The notes under the pieces were generated by a model, which did no database searches, was not told the DNA's origin, and saw only the letters and a program-made list of their open reading frames with translations. From Methanoregula sp. (GTDB taxonomy: Archaea; Halobacteriota; Methanomicrobia; Methanomicrobiales; Methanospirillaceae): a stretch of 64,000 nucleotides of DNA. Location of the stretch: positions 44,927 to 108,926 of the forward strand of contig JAJRCF010000006.1 of NCBI GenBank assembly GCA_028679075.1, in the 5' to 3' direction. Shown here one piece after another: positions 1-7,324 of the stretch (positions are counted from its first letter, which is position 1; each line of letters opens with the position of its first letter). The position numbers and the translations under genes are program-made.

Positions 1-188
1 ATCAGGGCCCGGGCAACGATGTTCACCTGCTCGGCGAATTCCCGGTATGTCCAACGGATATCCTGGTGCACCGAGACGACCGCCTCGGTATCCGGGTATT
101 TCTTTGCAATACTGTCGACCATCTCGCTGATGGTCATGCCCAGCAGGGGCACACCTGACGTCCCGCAAATATAACTGCCCTCAATCAT
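1..188 (-). CDS. AMP-forming acyl-CoA synthetase, N-terminal part (runs off the window)
   Basis: Only the first 62 codons are present, so this is a gene start read on the minus strand. The translation begins MIEGSYICGTSG and continues with VPLLGMTISEMVDSIA and IRWTYREFAEQVN, the pattern at the amino end of FadD-like AMP-binding enzymes, which activate fatty or other carboxylic acids with ATP and CoA in the cytoplasm. The adenylation motifs lie outside the window, so substrate and completeness cannot be judged. A TATA-like box centred about 27 bases before the ATG suggests a leaderless or nearly leaderless transcript. The ORF track omits it because it is truncated. Confidence 0.75.
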   Translation of the reverse strand, partial: MIEGSYICGTSGVPLLGMTISEMVDSIAKKYPDTEAVVSVHQDIRWTYREFAEQVNIVARAL

Positions 189-210
189 TGCACCAGTACT
201 AAGAATCGAG

Positions 211-219
211 ATTTTATAT
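211..219 (-). promoter_or_regulatory. TATA box of the acyl-CoA synthetase gene
   Basis: On the minus strand the sequence reads CATATAAAATC, a good archaeal TATA element. Its centre is about 27 bases from the ATG at 188, the usual distance to a transcription start, so the mRNA probably begins at or within a few bases of the start codon. No Shine-Dalgarno sequence is visible before that ATG, which fits. Confidence 0.5.
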
Positions 220-343
220 GCGTGATGATTTGTCCGGAATGTGGTGCACCTGCGCCCTGACCCATGTACAAGAGCAAAACTCTTAAGTTTATACACTGCG
301 ATTTTATTGAGTCAGCACGGGAATACCGTCCCTGCTGGTGTAA

Positions 344-512
344 GGGGTTGTGGCCTAGCCCGGTATGGCGACGGGCTCCAGCGGTCTTTGCGTTCTTTGT
401 GCTCGCAGATGATGAACAATGGGTCTACTGACGTAATGGATGATGACCCGTTGGAGCACTGATGCATGTCGGAGAGACCCGTCGATCGTGAGTTCAAATC
501 TCACCAACCCCA
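344..512 (+). tRNA. tRNA-Trp (anticodon CCA) with a 95-nt intron
   Basis: The acceptor arms GGGGTTG (344-350) and CAACCCC (505-511) pair, with discriminator A at 512 and no encoded CCA. The T arm is GTGAG-TTCAAAT-CTCAC. The anticodon stem ACGGG/CCCGT closes a loop that reads CTCCAGA once the intron is removed, giving anticodon CCA at 378-380. The intron interrupts the gene between positions 37 and 38, the canonical archaeal site cut by the splicing endonuclease. A TATA-like stretch (TTTATACA) lies about 50 bases upstream. The two ORFs drawn over this region are spurious. Confidence 0.95.
382..476 (+). ncRNA. tRNA-Trp intron carrying a C/D box 2'-O-methylation guide
   Basis: The intron holds box C ATGATGA (409-415), D' CTGA (428-431), C' ATGATGA (440-446) and D CTGA (459-462). 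The guide before D' (ATGGGTCT) pairs with AGACCC plus a wobble of the tRNA, and the fifth base upstream of D' faces C39. The guide before D (GTTGGAGC) pairs with the anticodon loop and the first intron bases, and its fifth base faces C34. Predicted products are therefore Cm34 and Cm39. Equivalent guides in euryarchaeal tRNA-Trp introns are established, notably in Haloferax, where positions 34 and 39 are the targets. Confidence 0.9.
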
Positions 513-519
513 CGTTTTC

Positions 520-1017
520 TCATATCTGCTCTTTTATCGTGTTGGTTTTTTCAGCCGCTCCTGATCTCCGGTGCATTAGCCAGCCTCCGGCAAGTGAAAA
601 GCCAGCAAATACTGCACTTACCAGCATTACGACGGGAAAAATAAAAATGGCGTATCCCGTCACAAATGCCAGCCGGGGCATGAGACCGGGTTCCAGGTAC
701 GGGACATACTGGTTCGCGGAGGATACCGCCATGATCAAATTGCACCCGAAAAACACGCCAATGAACCCAGCACAATAAGGGACGAGCAGCTCACGGCCGG
801 CAACAGGATCACGCTTACGGATCTTCTCTGATATCGCCCCGGTGATCACCAGCAGGACCGGGACGATGATAAATGCCATGATGATGGTCATGACCGGACG
901 AAATTCGCCAAACCTAGATAAGAAAAAATCCCGGCCTGTGGAAAAGAGGAGCCAGATGAGGAACCCGGATAGCAGTCCCGGGATAATTATCGCGGCAAGA
1001 CATAATTTTTTGAACAC
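520..1017 (-). CDS. membrane protein of unknown function, four predicted helices
   Basis: A 165-residue hydrophobic protein with about four membrane segments (roughly residues 5-28, 42-62, 78-100 and 115-145) and a short charged C-terminal tail. The start is GTG, followed by FKKLCLAAIII, which resembles a signal anchor; a GGAG element lies somewhat far upstream. I recognise no family. It stands alone, its 3' end facing the tRNA, and shares no operon with the divergent PhzF-like gene. Composition is ordinary for the window, and the long uninterrupted hydrophobic reading frame supports a real gene. Confidence 0.65.
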   Translation of the reverse strand: MFKKLCLAAIIIPGLLSGFLIWLLFSTGRDFFLSRFGEFRPVMTIIMAFIIVPVLLVITGAISEKIRKRDPVAGRELLVPYCAGFIGVFFGCNLIMAVSSANQYVPYLEPGLMPRLAFVTGYAIFIFPVVMLVSAVFAGFSLAGGWLMHRRSGAAEKTNTIKEQI

Positions 1018-1157
1018 TGCTGATCACTATTCTCCCGGTATCTGGGTGATACCATAATACGTTCCCGGTCACCTGCACCTTGGCACAGGATCTTTTTGGC
1101 CCGGTCTCATTGCGCCGTTCCGATCCTTTATTTCCCCCGGCACACAATCTCTCATCT

Positions 1158-1949
1158 ATGCAAGCAGAACTGCACCTCGTTGACGCGTTTACCCAGGCCC
1201 CGTTCCGCGGGAACACGGCCGGCGTCTGTATCCCGGACGGTCCGGCCGATGCGGCGTGGATGCAGCAGGTGGCCGCGGAGCTGAAGCATTCGGAGACCGC
1301 GTTCCTCTTCCCGGAGGGAGCGGGCTGGAACCTGCGCTGGTTCACTCCTGAAAAGGAGGTAGAGCTCTGTGGCCATGCCACGCTCGCCGCTGCGTTCGTG
1401 CTCTGGGAGACCGGTCGCCTTGCTCGCGACAAGGCGATCGTCTTTGAGACCCTCTCCGGCAAGCTGACGATCCGGCAGGACGGGGAATGGATCAGCATGG
1501 ACTTCCCGGCGCAACCGGCCGCTACCTCCATGGCGATCCCCGGCCTCGGGCAGGCGCTCGGCGTCGAGCCGTTGTATACCGGCCGGAACAAGTTCGATAT
1601 CCTGGTGGAGCTGCCGCTTGCGGACGATGTCTGCAGCCTCGAACCGGACATGAACGCCCTCTCCGCCATCAAGGCACGGGGCATCATCGTGACCGCCGCC
1701 TCCGACCTCCCGCACTTCGACTTCGTCTCCCGGTTCTTTGCGCCGTCCGTTGGGATACCGGAGGACCCGGTGACCGGCTCGGCCCACTGCTGTCTTGGGC
1801 CCTACTGGGGAGAGAAACTCAATAAAACTGAACTCGTCGGGTTCCAGTGCTCAGGTAGGGGCGGATCGGTACGCGTGAAACTGAACGGCGACCGTGTTAT
1901 CCTCGAAGGCCACGCGGTCCACGTGTTTTCGGGAAAACTTCTCGTCTGA
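1158..1949 (+). CDS. PhzF family isomerase/epimerase
   Basis: A 263-residue protein of the phenazine-biosynthesis PhzF/diaminopimelate-epimerase-like fold. Starting from ATG 1158 the sequence shows FRGNTAGVC near residue 16, SETAF with Glu46 in the place of the family catalytic glutamate, ELCGHATLAAAFVLW in the first half, and EDPVTGSAHCCLG near the end, all PhzF hallmarks. The longer ORF-track start adds 26 residues not seen in the family. Members catalyse isomerisation by proton shuttling; the substrate here is unknown, and no phenazine genes are nearby. An eight-T tract directly after the stop probably ends the transcript. Confidence 0.88.
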   Translation: MQAELHLVDAFTQAPFRGNTAGVCIPDGPADAAWMQQVAAELKHSETAFLFPEGAGWNLRWFTPEKEVELCGHATLAAAFVLWETGRLARDKAIVFETLSGKLTIRQDGEWISMDFPAQPAATSMAIPGLGQALGVEPLYTGRNKFDILVELPLADDVCSLEPDMNALSAIKARGIIVTAASDLPHFDFVSRFFAPSVGIPEDPVTGSAHCCLGPYWGEKLNKTELVGFQCSGRGGSVRVKLNGDRVILEGHAVHVFSGKLLV

Positions 1950-1964
1950 TTTTTTTTATCCTGA

Positions 1965-2180
1965 AGGTCCGTCAGGACCTGAAGGACGAGAAGAACGCAT
2001 CAGCGTTCATCGAAGGTCGGCTGATGCCTCCCTTCTCATTTCTCGGGTTTGATAACCCTCGAAACTTCGAATTCCGACCAGTCATCAGACTGGGAGGAAG
2101 AGAAGAACGCATCCGCGTTCTTCGAATGATCCTGAAGGAACCCGTCCGGGTATTCTCCTCCCTCAGAGTGCTTATCACTC
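1965..2180 (+). repeat. hairpin array A between the PhzF gene and mntP
   Basis: Just after a T tract this gap is almost entirely small inverted repeats: AGGTCC-GTCA-GGACCT (1965-1980), AAGAACGC-ATCA-GCGTTCAT (1991-2010, one mismatch), GGGTT-TGAT-AACCC (2044-2057), CCAGTC-ATCA-GACTGG (2078-2093), AAGAACGC-ATCC-GCGTTCTT (2103-2122) and AGAGTG-CTTAT-CACTCT near 2165. They are joined by GAAG or CGAA linkers. The AAGAACGC unit recurs in the array at 14.2 kb. Function is unknown; it may form part of the mntP leader or a downstream terminator array of the PhzF gene. Confidence 0.7.
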
Positions 2181-2205
2181 TCCGCTTCCAACAGTAAAGG
2201 AATTC

Positions 2206-2772
2206 ATGGATCTCATCACGCCTGTCCTCATCGGCATTGCACTCTCGATGGACTGTTTTGCCGTCTCGCTCGCTATCGGGACATCGACAAAGACAAAACT
2301 CTTCAACGCGGCCCTTGTCATCGCGCTCTGCTTCGGGGTCTTCCAGGCAGGCATGACGCTGATCGGTTGGGCCGCCGGCACCGGGTTCACGAGTCTCATC
2401 ACCGGATTCGACCACTGGCTGGCATTCCTCCTGCTCGCGATCATCGGAGCCAAAATGATCCACGAAGGGCTTGAGGACGGGGACGAAGAGGAGGAGACGA
2501 TCAAAGTCCTTCAGTTCGTCCCGGTGATGGTCCTCTCCCTTGCCACGAGTATCGACGCGCTCGCGGTCGGGGTATCGTTTGCGTTTCTCCAGATGGATAT
2601 CCTCGTGCCCGCTCTCATCATCGGGATCGTGGCCTTCATCATATCCTTCATTGGCGTGATGTCGGGGATAAGGCTCAAATCAATTCTCGGGAAACGGATC
2701 GAGATCCTTGGCGGCCTCATTCTTATCGTCATCGGGCTGAATATCCTCTTCACGCACCTGACCGCAGGATAA
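2206..2772 (+). CDS. mntP: MntP-type manganese efflux pump
   Basis: A 188-residue, six-helix membrane protein of the MntP (DUF204) family, which exports Mn2+ across the cytoplasmic membrane. Two half-repeats each carry the conserved acidic motif: SMDCFAVSLAIG with Asp16 and SIDALAVGVSFAF with Asp117. An acidic cytoplasmic loop (EDGDEEEE) sits near residue 90. Length is typical. Translation probably starts at ATG 2206 behind AAAGGAATTC. The structured hairpin array lies immediately upstream; bacterial mntP genes often have a yybP-ykoY riboswitch there, but I do not recognise that consensus here. Confidence 0.92.
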   Translation: MDLITPVLIGIALSMDCFAVSLAIGTSTKTKLFNAALVIALCFGVFQAGMTLIGWAAGTGFTSLITGFDHWLAFLLLAIIGAKMIHEGLEDGDEEEETIKVLQFVPVMVLSLATSIDALAVGVSFAFLQMDILVPALIIGIVAFIISFIGVMSGIRLKSILGKRIEILGGLILIVIGLNILFTHLTAG

Positions 2773-2795
2773 TTTTTCACGTATGCCCGGTTTTT

Positions 2796-3146
2796 TTAAG
2801 AAGAAGGGGTATTTGATCGCCGTTTCGTCTTCTTTCCCTCTTCGAGCCCGGCAAGCGCAGCAGGCAGGCACTCAAGTACCGTGACAAGCCCGGCCAGGTG
2901 CAGGTTCATTACGACTGCCCCCACGATCTCTTCCTTGTTTGCGCCTGCTTTCTGTGCCATCGTCGCGTGTATCCGCACCCCCTCGGGATTCCGGGTCGCT
3001 GTCTGGATGGCGACATTGATCAGCTGCTTTGTCTTAAGGTCGAGGCCGCATAAGGACTTCTGCACCTCAACAAGGTTTTCAAACCTCTCGGCAAGTTCCG
3101 GGCATTCCCGCCGGAAGAGATCAAACGAGTTCTTTGTCTGCATCAT
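2796..3146 (-). CDS. carboxymuconolactone decarboxylase (CMD/AhpD-fold) family protein
   Basis: A 116-residue protein with the CMD fold: KTKQLINVAIQTATRN followed by GVRIHATMAQKAGANKEEI matches the family core, with the conserved His in RIHATMA. The CxxC pair used by AhpD peroxidase reductases is absent, so a redox role like AhpD is not supported and the activity is open. I start it at 3146, where GGGAG lies six bases before ATG, rather than at the ORF-track start seven codons upstream. It is convergent with mntP and divergent from fae-hps. Confidence 0.8.
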   Translation of the reverse strand: MMQTKNSFDLFRRECPELAERFENLVEVQKSLCGLDLKTKQLINVAIQTATRNPEGVRIHATMAQKAGANKEEIVGAVVMNLHLAGLVTVLECLPAALAGLEEGKKTKRRSNTPSS

Positions 3147-3275
3147 GAACACTCCCTTCAGGTACACAGGTGCTGGCAGTCCCGGATGATAAGGCCTCGC
3201 ACGTGCCCGTGATAGCGCCGGCTCGTAACTTTATCATAGATTAGCGGCACATATTTGAGCAACACGGAGAGTTCC

Positions 3276-4457
3276 ATGTATCTTGTCGGAGAAGCACTTA
3301 TTGGCGATGGCGCGGAACTGGCGCACATCTACCTTTTAATGGGAGATAAGGAAGGGCCGATCGGCTCTGCGTTTGCAAATTCGGTCTCGCAGCTTTCAAT
3401 GGGGCACACGCCCCTCCTTGCGGTTGTACGCCCGAACCTGCTCACGAAGCCGGCCACCCTCGTTATCCCGAAGGTCACCCTGCGGGACATGTCGCAGGTG
3501 AATGAGATGTTCGGCCCCGTACAGGCCGCGGTCGCAAAAGCGGTTGCGGACTGTGTTGAGGAAGATGTGTTCAAGGGGATCGATATCGAGGGCACGGTTA
3601 TCATGGTGTCCGCGTTTGTCCACCCGGATGCAAAGGACTACAACAAGATCTACCGGTACAACTACGGTGCAACGAAGCTCGCCATCCGCCGTGCACTGGA
3701 CAAGTTCCCGGACACGAAGACGCTCGTGTTCGAGAAAGACCGTGCAGCACACGGGATCATGGGATTCAAGGTCACCCGCCTCTGGGACGCACCCTACCTC
3801 CAGGTCGCAATGGACCTCGTGGACATGGGCAAGGTCGCCGAAGTCTTAAAGTGTGTTCCGCAGAACGACCACGTGATCATCGAGGCCGGGACCCCGCTGA
3901 TCAAGAAGTTCGGCCTCTCGGTCATCGGCGAGATAAGGAAGCTCCGCCCGAACGCGTTCATCATCGCTGATATGAAGATCCTCGACACCGGCAACCTCGA
4001 GGCCCGCATGGCCGCTGATGCAACTGCTGATGCGGTCGTTGTCTCCGGCCTTGCCCCGGCATCGACCATCGAGAAGGCATGCTCGGAAGCCCGCAAGGTC
4101 GGCATCTATTCGATTGTCGACATGCTGAACGTCCAGAGTCCGGCCAAGCTGGTTGCGAGCCTGAAGGTCAAGCCCGACATCGTAGAACTCCACCGTGCGA
4201 TTGATGTCGAGGAGAGCGCCCATGCGTGGGGCGACATCCCGGCGATCAAGAAGGCGGCAGGCGGCAAGCTCCTCGTTGCAACCGCCGGCGGCATCCGTGT
4301 CGATGTTGTGAAGGACGCACTCAAGGCCGGCGCCGACATCCTCGTGGTCGGCCGTGCCATCACTGCCTCGAAGGATATCGAGCACGCAGCGGACGAGTTC
4401 CTCGACCAGCTGAACCGGGATGAGATTGACCAGTTCAGGGTTATGACTGACTTTTAA
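3276..4457 (+). CDS. fae-hps: bifunctional formaldehyde-activating enzyme / 3-hexulose-6-phosphate synthase
   Basis: A 393-residue fusion. Residues about 1-165 are Fae, which condenses formaldehyde with tetrahydromethanopterin; from ATG 3276 the catalytic histidine falls at position 17 (ELAHIYLL), as in characterised Fae. Residues about 170-393 are hexulose-6-phosphate synthase with the ADMKILDTG metal/substrate motif and a C-terminal GGIRVDVV phosphate-binding segment. In methanogens the fusion links ribulose-phosphate metabolism (pentose supply) to the C1 carrier. GGAGAG five bases before 3276 decides the start over the upstream TTG. A hairpin-plus-T terminator overlaps the stop codon. Confidence 0.96.
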   Translation: MYLVGEALIGDGAELAHIYLLMGDKEGPIGSAFANSVSQLSMGHTPLLAVVRPNLLTKPATLVIPKVTLRDMSQVNEMFGPVQAAVAKAVADCVEEDVFKGIDIEGTVIMVSAFVHPDAKDYNKIYRYNYGATKLAIRRALDKFPDTKTLVFEKDRAAHGIMGFKVTRLWDAPYLQVAMDLVDMGKVAEVLKCVPQNDHVIIEAGTPLIKKFGLSVIGEIRKLRPNAFIIADMKILDTGNLEARMAADATADAVVVSGLAPASTIEKACSEARKVGIYSIVDMLNVQSPAKLVASLKVKPDIVELHRAIDVEESAHAWGDIPAIKKAAGGKLLVATAGGIRVDVVKDALKAGADILVVGRAITASKDIEHAADEFLDQLNRDEIDQFRVMTDF

Positions 4458-4477
4458 GAAGTCAGAATATTTTTTTT
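4447..4477 (+). terminator. terminator of fae-hps
   Basis: CTGACTT (4447-4453) and AAGTCAG (4459-4465) form a 7-bp stem with a TTAAG loop that contains most of the stop codon, followed by AATA and an eight-T run. Oligo-T tracts terminate archaeal RNA polymerase; the stem may or may not contribute. Confidence 0.65.
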
Positions 4478-4707
4478 GCGTTTCATTCATTACAAAATCA
4501 TCCGGTCCAGGGAGATCCGTCTGGCAGTAGGTTAAGCCGGCCCTTTAAAACTGAATAATCCCTGCGATTGGATTTTTTACGATACCGCTATTCCACGGAA
4601 TGCGATCTGAAGCACAATTTTTATCTCCGTATCCTACCAAGATTGTACAACTATCTAATCTTATACAGTTGACCAGACATCTGCATGTTGCGAGGCGATT
4701 ATTGAAT

Positions 4708-4941
4708 ATGACACAATCCATTTCCCGACAGGAAGAAATTGCGGACAAGAGAGTGGCCCTCACACCGAGCACGTGGGCTGATCTCTCCCGTCTGAAAGAA
4801 CCGGGGAAAACCCTTGGGGACACGGTAGCTGATCTCATTGCTGAACATAAGTTACGAACTCTCGAACGGGATCTTGACGAAATTGACAAGGATGCACACT
4901 TCGTTCCCTGGGACAAGGCCAAGAAAGAACTCGGTCTTTAA
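4708..4941 (+). CDS. antitoxin-like protein paired with a RelE-type toxin
   Basis: A 77-residue protein starting MTQSISRQEEI at ATG 4708. The first half (KRVALTPSTWADLSRL, then TLGDTVADLI) looks like a ribbon-helix-helix DNA-binding segment; the second half is charged (ERDLDEIDKDAHFVPWD), as expected for the toxin-neutralising tail. It ends 12 bases before a RelE-type gene, the standard order for type II toxin-antitoxin operons. The N-terminal half would autoregulate the operon and the tail would cover the toxin. The longer ORF-track start at 4600 reads through an AT-rich promoter-like region and is unlikely. Confidence 0.7.
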   Translation: MTQSISRQEEIADKRVALTPSTWADLSRLKEPGKTLGDTVADLIAEHKLRTLERDLDEIDKDAHFVPWDKAKKELGL

Positions 4942-4953
4942 GGTAGGCATACC

Positions 4954-5220
4954 GTGCAGATAAAAATTGGGGACGATGCCAGGGCATTCATCAGGGACCT
5001 GCCCGAGAAAGACCGTCGTGTTATCGGGGAGCATATCGACCGGCTGACTGAACATCCCCATGCTCAGGGTGATATCAAGAAACTCAAAACCCGGAGACCC
5101 CGGTGGAGGATGCATATATCCTCGAAATACACGGTATTTTATTTTGTGGCTGACGACATGGTCTGTATCGACCGTATCATGAGCCAGGAACTTGCTCACA
5201 AGAAATACGGGAAGATCTAG
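4954..5220 (+). CDS. RelE/ParE family toxin
   Basis: An 88-residue basic protein with a GTG start. The layout is RelE/ParE-like: an N-terminal strand (MQIKIGDDAR), two helices (DARAFIRDLPEKDRRVIGEHIDRL), a basic strand region KKLKTRRPRWRMHI, then YTVFYFVADDMVCIDRI and a C-terminal QELAHKKYGKI. Relatives are ribosome-dependent mRNA interferases (RelE) or gyrase poisons (ParE); the basic strands and terminal Tyr favour RelE, but this is inference. Co-transcribed with the upstream antitoxin. Confidence 0.75.
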   Translation: MQIKIGDDARAFIRDLPEKDRRVIGEHIDRLTEHPHAQGDIKKLKTRRPRWRMHISSKYTVFYFVADDMVCIDRIMSQELAHKKYGKI

Positions 5221-5268
5221 CGATCTTTGCCCGGTAAAATCATTTTTATTACCGCATGTGCGGGGAAC

Positions 5269-5309
5269 GAGAGTGCCCATGCATGGGGCGACATCCCGGC
5301 GATCAAGAA
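5269..5309 (+). pseudogene. fragment matching the hps domain (first piece)
   Basis: These 41 bases match 39 of 41 in the intact hps domain at 4212-4252 (encoding ESAHAWGDIPAIKK). Both differences are at third codon positions (GCC-context C to T, GCG to GCA), suggesting descent from a gene once under coding selection rather than a recent copy. No open frame extends beyond it. The next part of the same domain appears at 7207. Confidence 0.65.
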
Positions 5310-5398
5310 AAATCCGTAGCCCCTCCTTCAGCATCTTTCCGCTTCGGGCATCGCAATCTTCCGGATTTTATCCTTCCCAGAAAATCTTCCCCCCGCTT

Positions 5399-6124
5399 TC
5401 ACACCGTCATCTTCCGGAATACCTGCATGCAGACAGCCAGCACAACCACACAGAGTATTGCAAGAATTCCCACTTGGATGAACGGTACCATGCCCGATTC
5501 CACCGAGCGGATCGCATCGATGGCAAAACTCAGGGGGTTGACCGATGCGATGGCACGGAGCCAGGGGGGCATCACGCTGTAGGGCATCAGGGCGCTCGAA
5601 GTGAAGAAGAGCGGCATGGTGATCAGCGTGTTGAACGCGGCATAGGAATCATGGTCTTCCACGTACAGGGCGACCGTTGTGGCAATTCCCGAGATGACGA
5701 GCCCGAACAGGACCAGGATCAGGTAGATCATGCCGTACTGGGCAAGAGAGAGGATCGTTGCACCGATCAGGGTGGCGACCACCAGGATGATCGTGGACTG
5801 GATGACCCCGCGGATGGTGATAAACAGGATCTTGCCAAACAGGATACTTTCCCGGGGAGACGGGAGGGCAAGGAACTTATTGAGGAACCCGAGGATCTTA
5901 TCGAAGATGAGAAGCGTCCCGCCCGCCATCGATGAGGCAAGCATGGTCATGACAAGAATGCCCGGCGTGATGAAATCCAGGTAATTACCGGTAAACGTGA
6001 CCGGCAGGGCAAGGCCGACAAAGATGAGCCATGCAGCCGGCATGATCAGGAGGGAGATGACGGCAACCCTGCCGCGGAGCCACTTGATCATGTCCCGTTC
6101 CATGTAATACCAGATGCTGCTCAT
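5399..6124 (-). CDS. ABC-2 type exporter permease
   Basis: A 241-residue membrane protein with six predicted helices and the ABC-2 layout: a cytoplasmic N-terminus (MSSIWYYMERDMIKWLRGR), helices near 20-40, 55-75, 105-130, 135-160, 170-190 and 215-236, and the family-typical NPLSFAIDAIRSV before the last helix. It partners the ATPase encoded upstream, overlapping it by 4 bases, so the two are translationally coupled. Homologous pairs (DrrAB, NodIJ) export drugs, lipids or polysaccharides; substrate here is unknown. Confidence 0.88.
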   Translation of the reverse strand: MSSIWYYMERDMIKWLRGRVAVISLLIMPAAWLIFVGLALPVTFTGNYLDFITPGILVMTMLASSMAGGTLLIFDKILGFLNKFLALPSPRESILFGKILFITIRGVIQSTIILVVATLIGATILSLAQYGMIYLILVLFGLVISGIATTVALYVEDHDSYAAFNTLITMPLFFTSSALMPYSVMPPWLRAIASVNPLSFAIDAIRSVESGMVPFIQVGILAILCVVVLAVCMQVFRKMTV

Positions 6125-7077
6125 TTGCGCCTCCGCAGCATGGTCCGGAACTGGTGATCGTCGAAGTTCCGGGGCTCGTCCTGGTTCCCGACCGCATGGA
6201 GAAAGACATCGTCCAGCGTGGGTTCCCGGAGCGAGAGCGAGTGGACGATTGCACCGTTTGCCGAAAGTGCCTGTGCGAGGTACGGCAGTGCCTCCCGCCC
6301 GTTCTCTGCCGTGAAGGTGATCTCATCTGCGGCCTGCCCGACAAGGAAGATCCCCTCGCGGGTGGGAATGCTGACGGGACCGGAAACTTTTGCGGTTATG
6401 ATATCGGTCATCAGTTCTGATTTCAGGGCAGACGGCTGCCCGAGCGCAACAACCTTTCCTTTGCTGATGATGCCGACCCGGTCGCAGTACAGGTCCGCCT
6501 CATCCATGTAGTGGGTGGTGACAAAGATAGTCATCCCGCTCTTCCGGAGCGCTCCGATATGCTCCCAGATCTTTTTTCTCGCAGCCACATCGAGCCCGAT
6601 CGTGGGCTCGTCAAGGAAAAGCACGGCCGGGTCATGGACCAGTGCCTGGGCAAGTTCGAGCCGGCGCAGCATCCCCCCTGAGTAGGTCCGGATCAGGTCA
6701 TCCGCCCGGTCTGTCAGTTCCATGACCGCGAGCACTTCATCGGTCTTGTCCTTTGCCCGCGGGATCCCGTAGAGGTGGGCAAAGAAGAGGACGTTCTCCC
6801 GGCCGGTCATCTTGATGTCGACTGCCATTTCCTGCGGGACATAGCTGAGCTGCCGCCGGACCTTCTCCCCCTCCCGGGCAATATCGTACCCGCAGACGCT
6901 CGCGGTCCCTTCTGTCGGATGCAGAAGGGTCGTGAGCATCAGCACGGTCGTTGTCTTCCCGGAACCATTGGGCCCGAGCAGGCCGAAGATCTCGTTGTTG
7001 ATAGAGAGGGACAGGTGGTCCACGGCACAGAGTGAATGATAATACCGGGTAAGATCGTGGGTTTCAATCGCGTTCAT
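6121..7077 (-). CDS. ABC-2 exporter ATP-binding protein (DrrA/CcmA type)
   Basis: A 318-residue ATPase. It shows Walker A GPNGSGKTTT, a Q loop SYVPQEMAVD, signature YSGGMLRRLELAQAL, Walker B LFLDEPTIGLD and the switch His in VTTHYMDEA, followed by a C-terminal accessory region of about 80 residues ending before the permease. I start at 7077 (MNAIETHDLTRYY) because AAGG lies upstream of that ATG and the additional 64 residues in the ORF track do not resemble an ABC protein. It drives export through the overlapping permease gene. Confidence 0.92.
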   Translation of the reverse strand: MNAIETHDLTRYYHSLCAVDHLSLSINNEIFGLLGPNGSGKTTTVLMLTTLLHPTEGTASVCGYDIAREGEKVRRQLSYVPQEMAVDIKMTGRENVLFFAHLYGIPRAKDKTDEVLAVMELTDRADDLIRTYSGGMLRRLELAQALVHDPAVLFLDEPTIGLDVAARKKIWEHIGALRKSGMTIFVTTHYMDEADLYCDRVGIISKGKVVALGQPSALKSELMTDIITAKVSGPVSIPTREGIFLVGQAADEITFTAENGREALPYLAQALSANGAIVHSLSLREPTLDDVFLHAVGNQDEPRNFDDHQFRTMLRRRK

Positions 7078-7206
7078 CTGGTAACCTTCAGGTACACCCC
7101 AATCGTTGTGAATGTTTCGGATGGGCCGGTTCCGGCAGGAGGTCGGGTTTGCTTCCGGGAAATAACGGGCGCTTTCTTCAGGAACGTGGGGGACCGGCCA
7201 TCGGAA

Positions 7207-7233
7207 GCAAGCTCTTGGTTGCAACTGCCGGCG
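7207..7233 (+). pseudogene. fragment matching the hps domain (second piece)
   Basis: These 27 bases match 24 of 27 in fae-hps 4264-4290 (GKLLVATAG coding region), again with only synonymous-type differences (CTC to TTG, ACC to ACT). In the intact gene this piece begins 11 bases after the stretch matched at 5269-5309; here 1.9 kb holding the ABC exporter separates them, in the same orientation. The short match makes the call less secure than the first piece. Confidence 0.45.
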
Positions 7234-7301
7234 ATCCTCCTTCAGAACCGCAAGGCAAAACCGGTACAAAACGCCATTTTTATATTTACAATGGTTTAAG
7301 C

Positions 7302-7322
7302 CCTCACCTGTCTCATGTGAGG
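7302..7322 (+). promoter_or_regulatory. hairpin covering the ribosome-binding site of the small Cys protein
   Basis: CCTCAC (7302-7307) and GTGAGG (7317-7322) pair around a nine-base loop, and the second arm contains the GAGG that would serve as the ribosome-binding site for ATG 7325. A TATA-like TTTTTATATTTAC lies near 7275-7287, so the hairpin would be transcribed. Regulation by occlusion is inference. Confidence 0.35.
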
Positions 7323-7324
7323 TT

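Noticed and set aside
914-1687. 257-residue minus ORF overlapping the PhzF gene
   Set aside because: It is a shadow frame of the PhzF-like gene; Ser/Arg-rich with no domain.
1960-2205. yybP-ykoY manganese riboswitch before mntP
   Set aside because: Position fits, but I do not see the conserved loop sequences of that riboswitch class, and the same hairpins occur before a non-metal gene.
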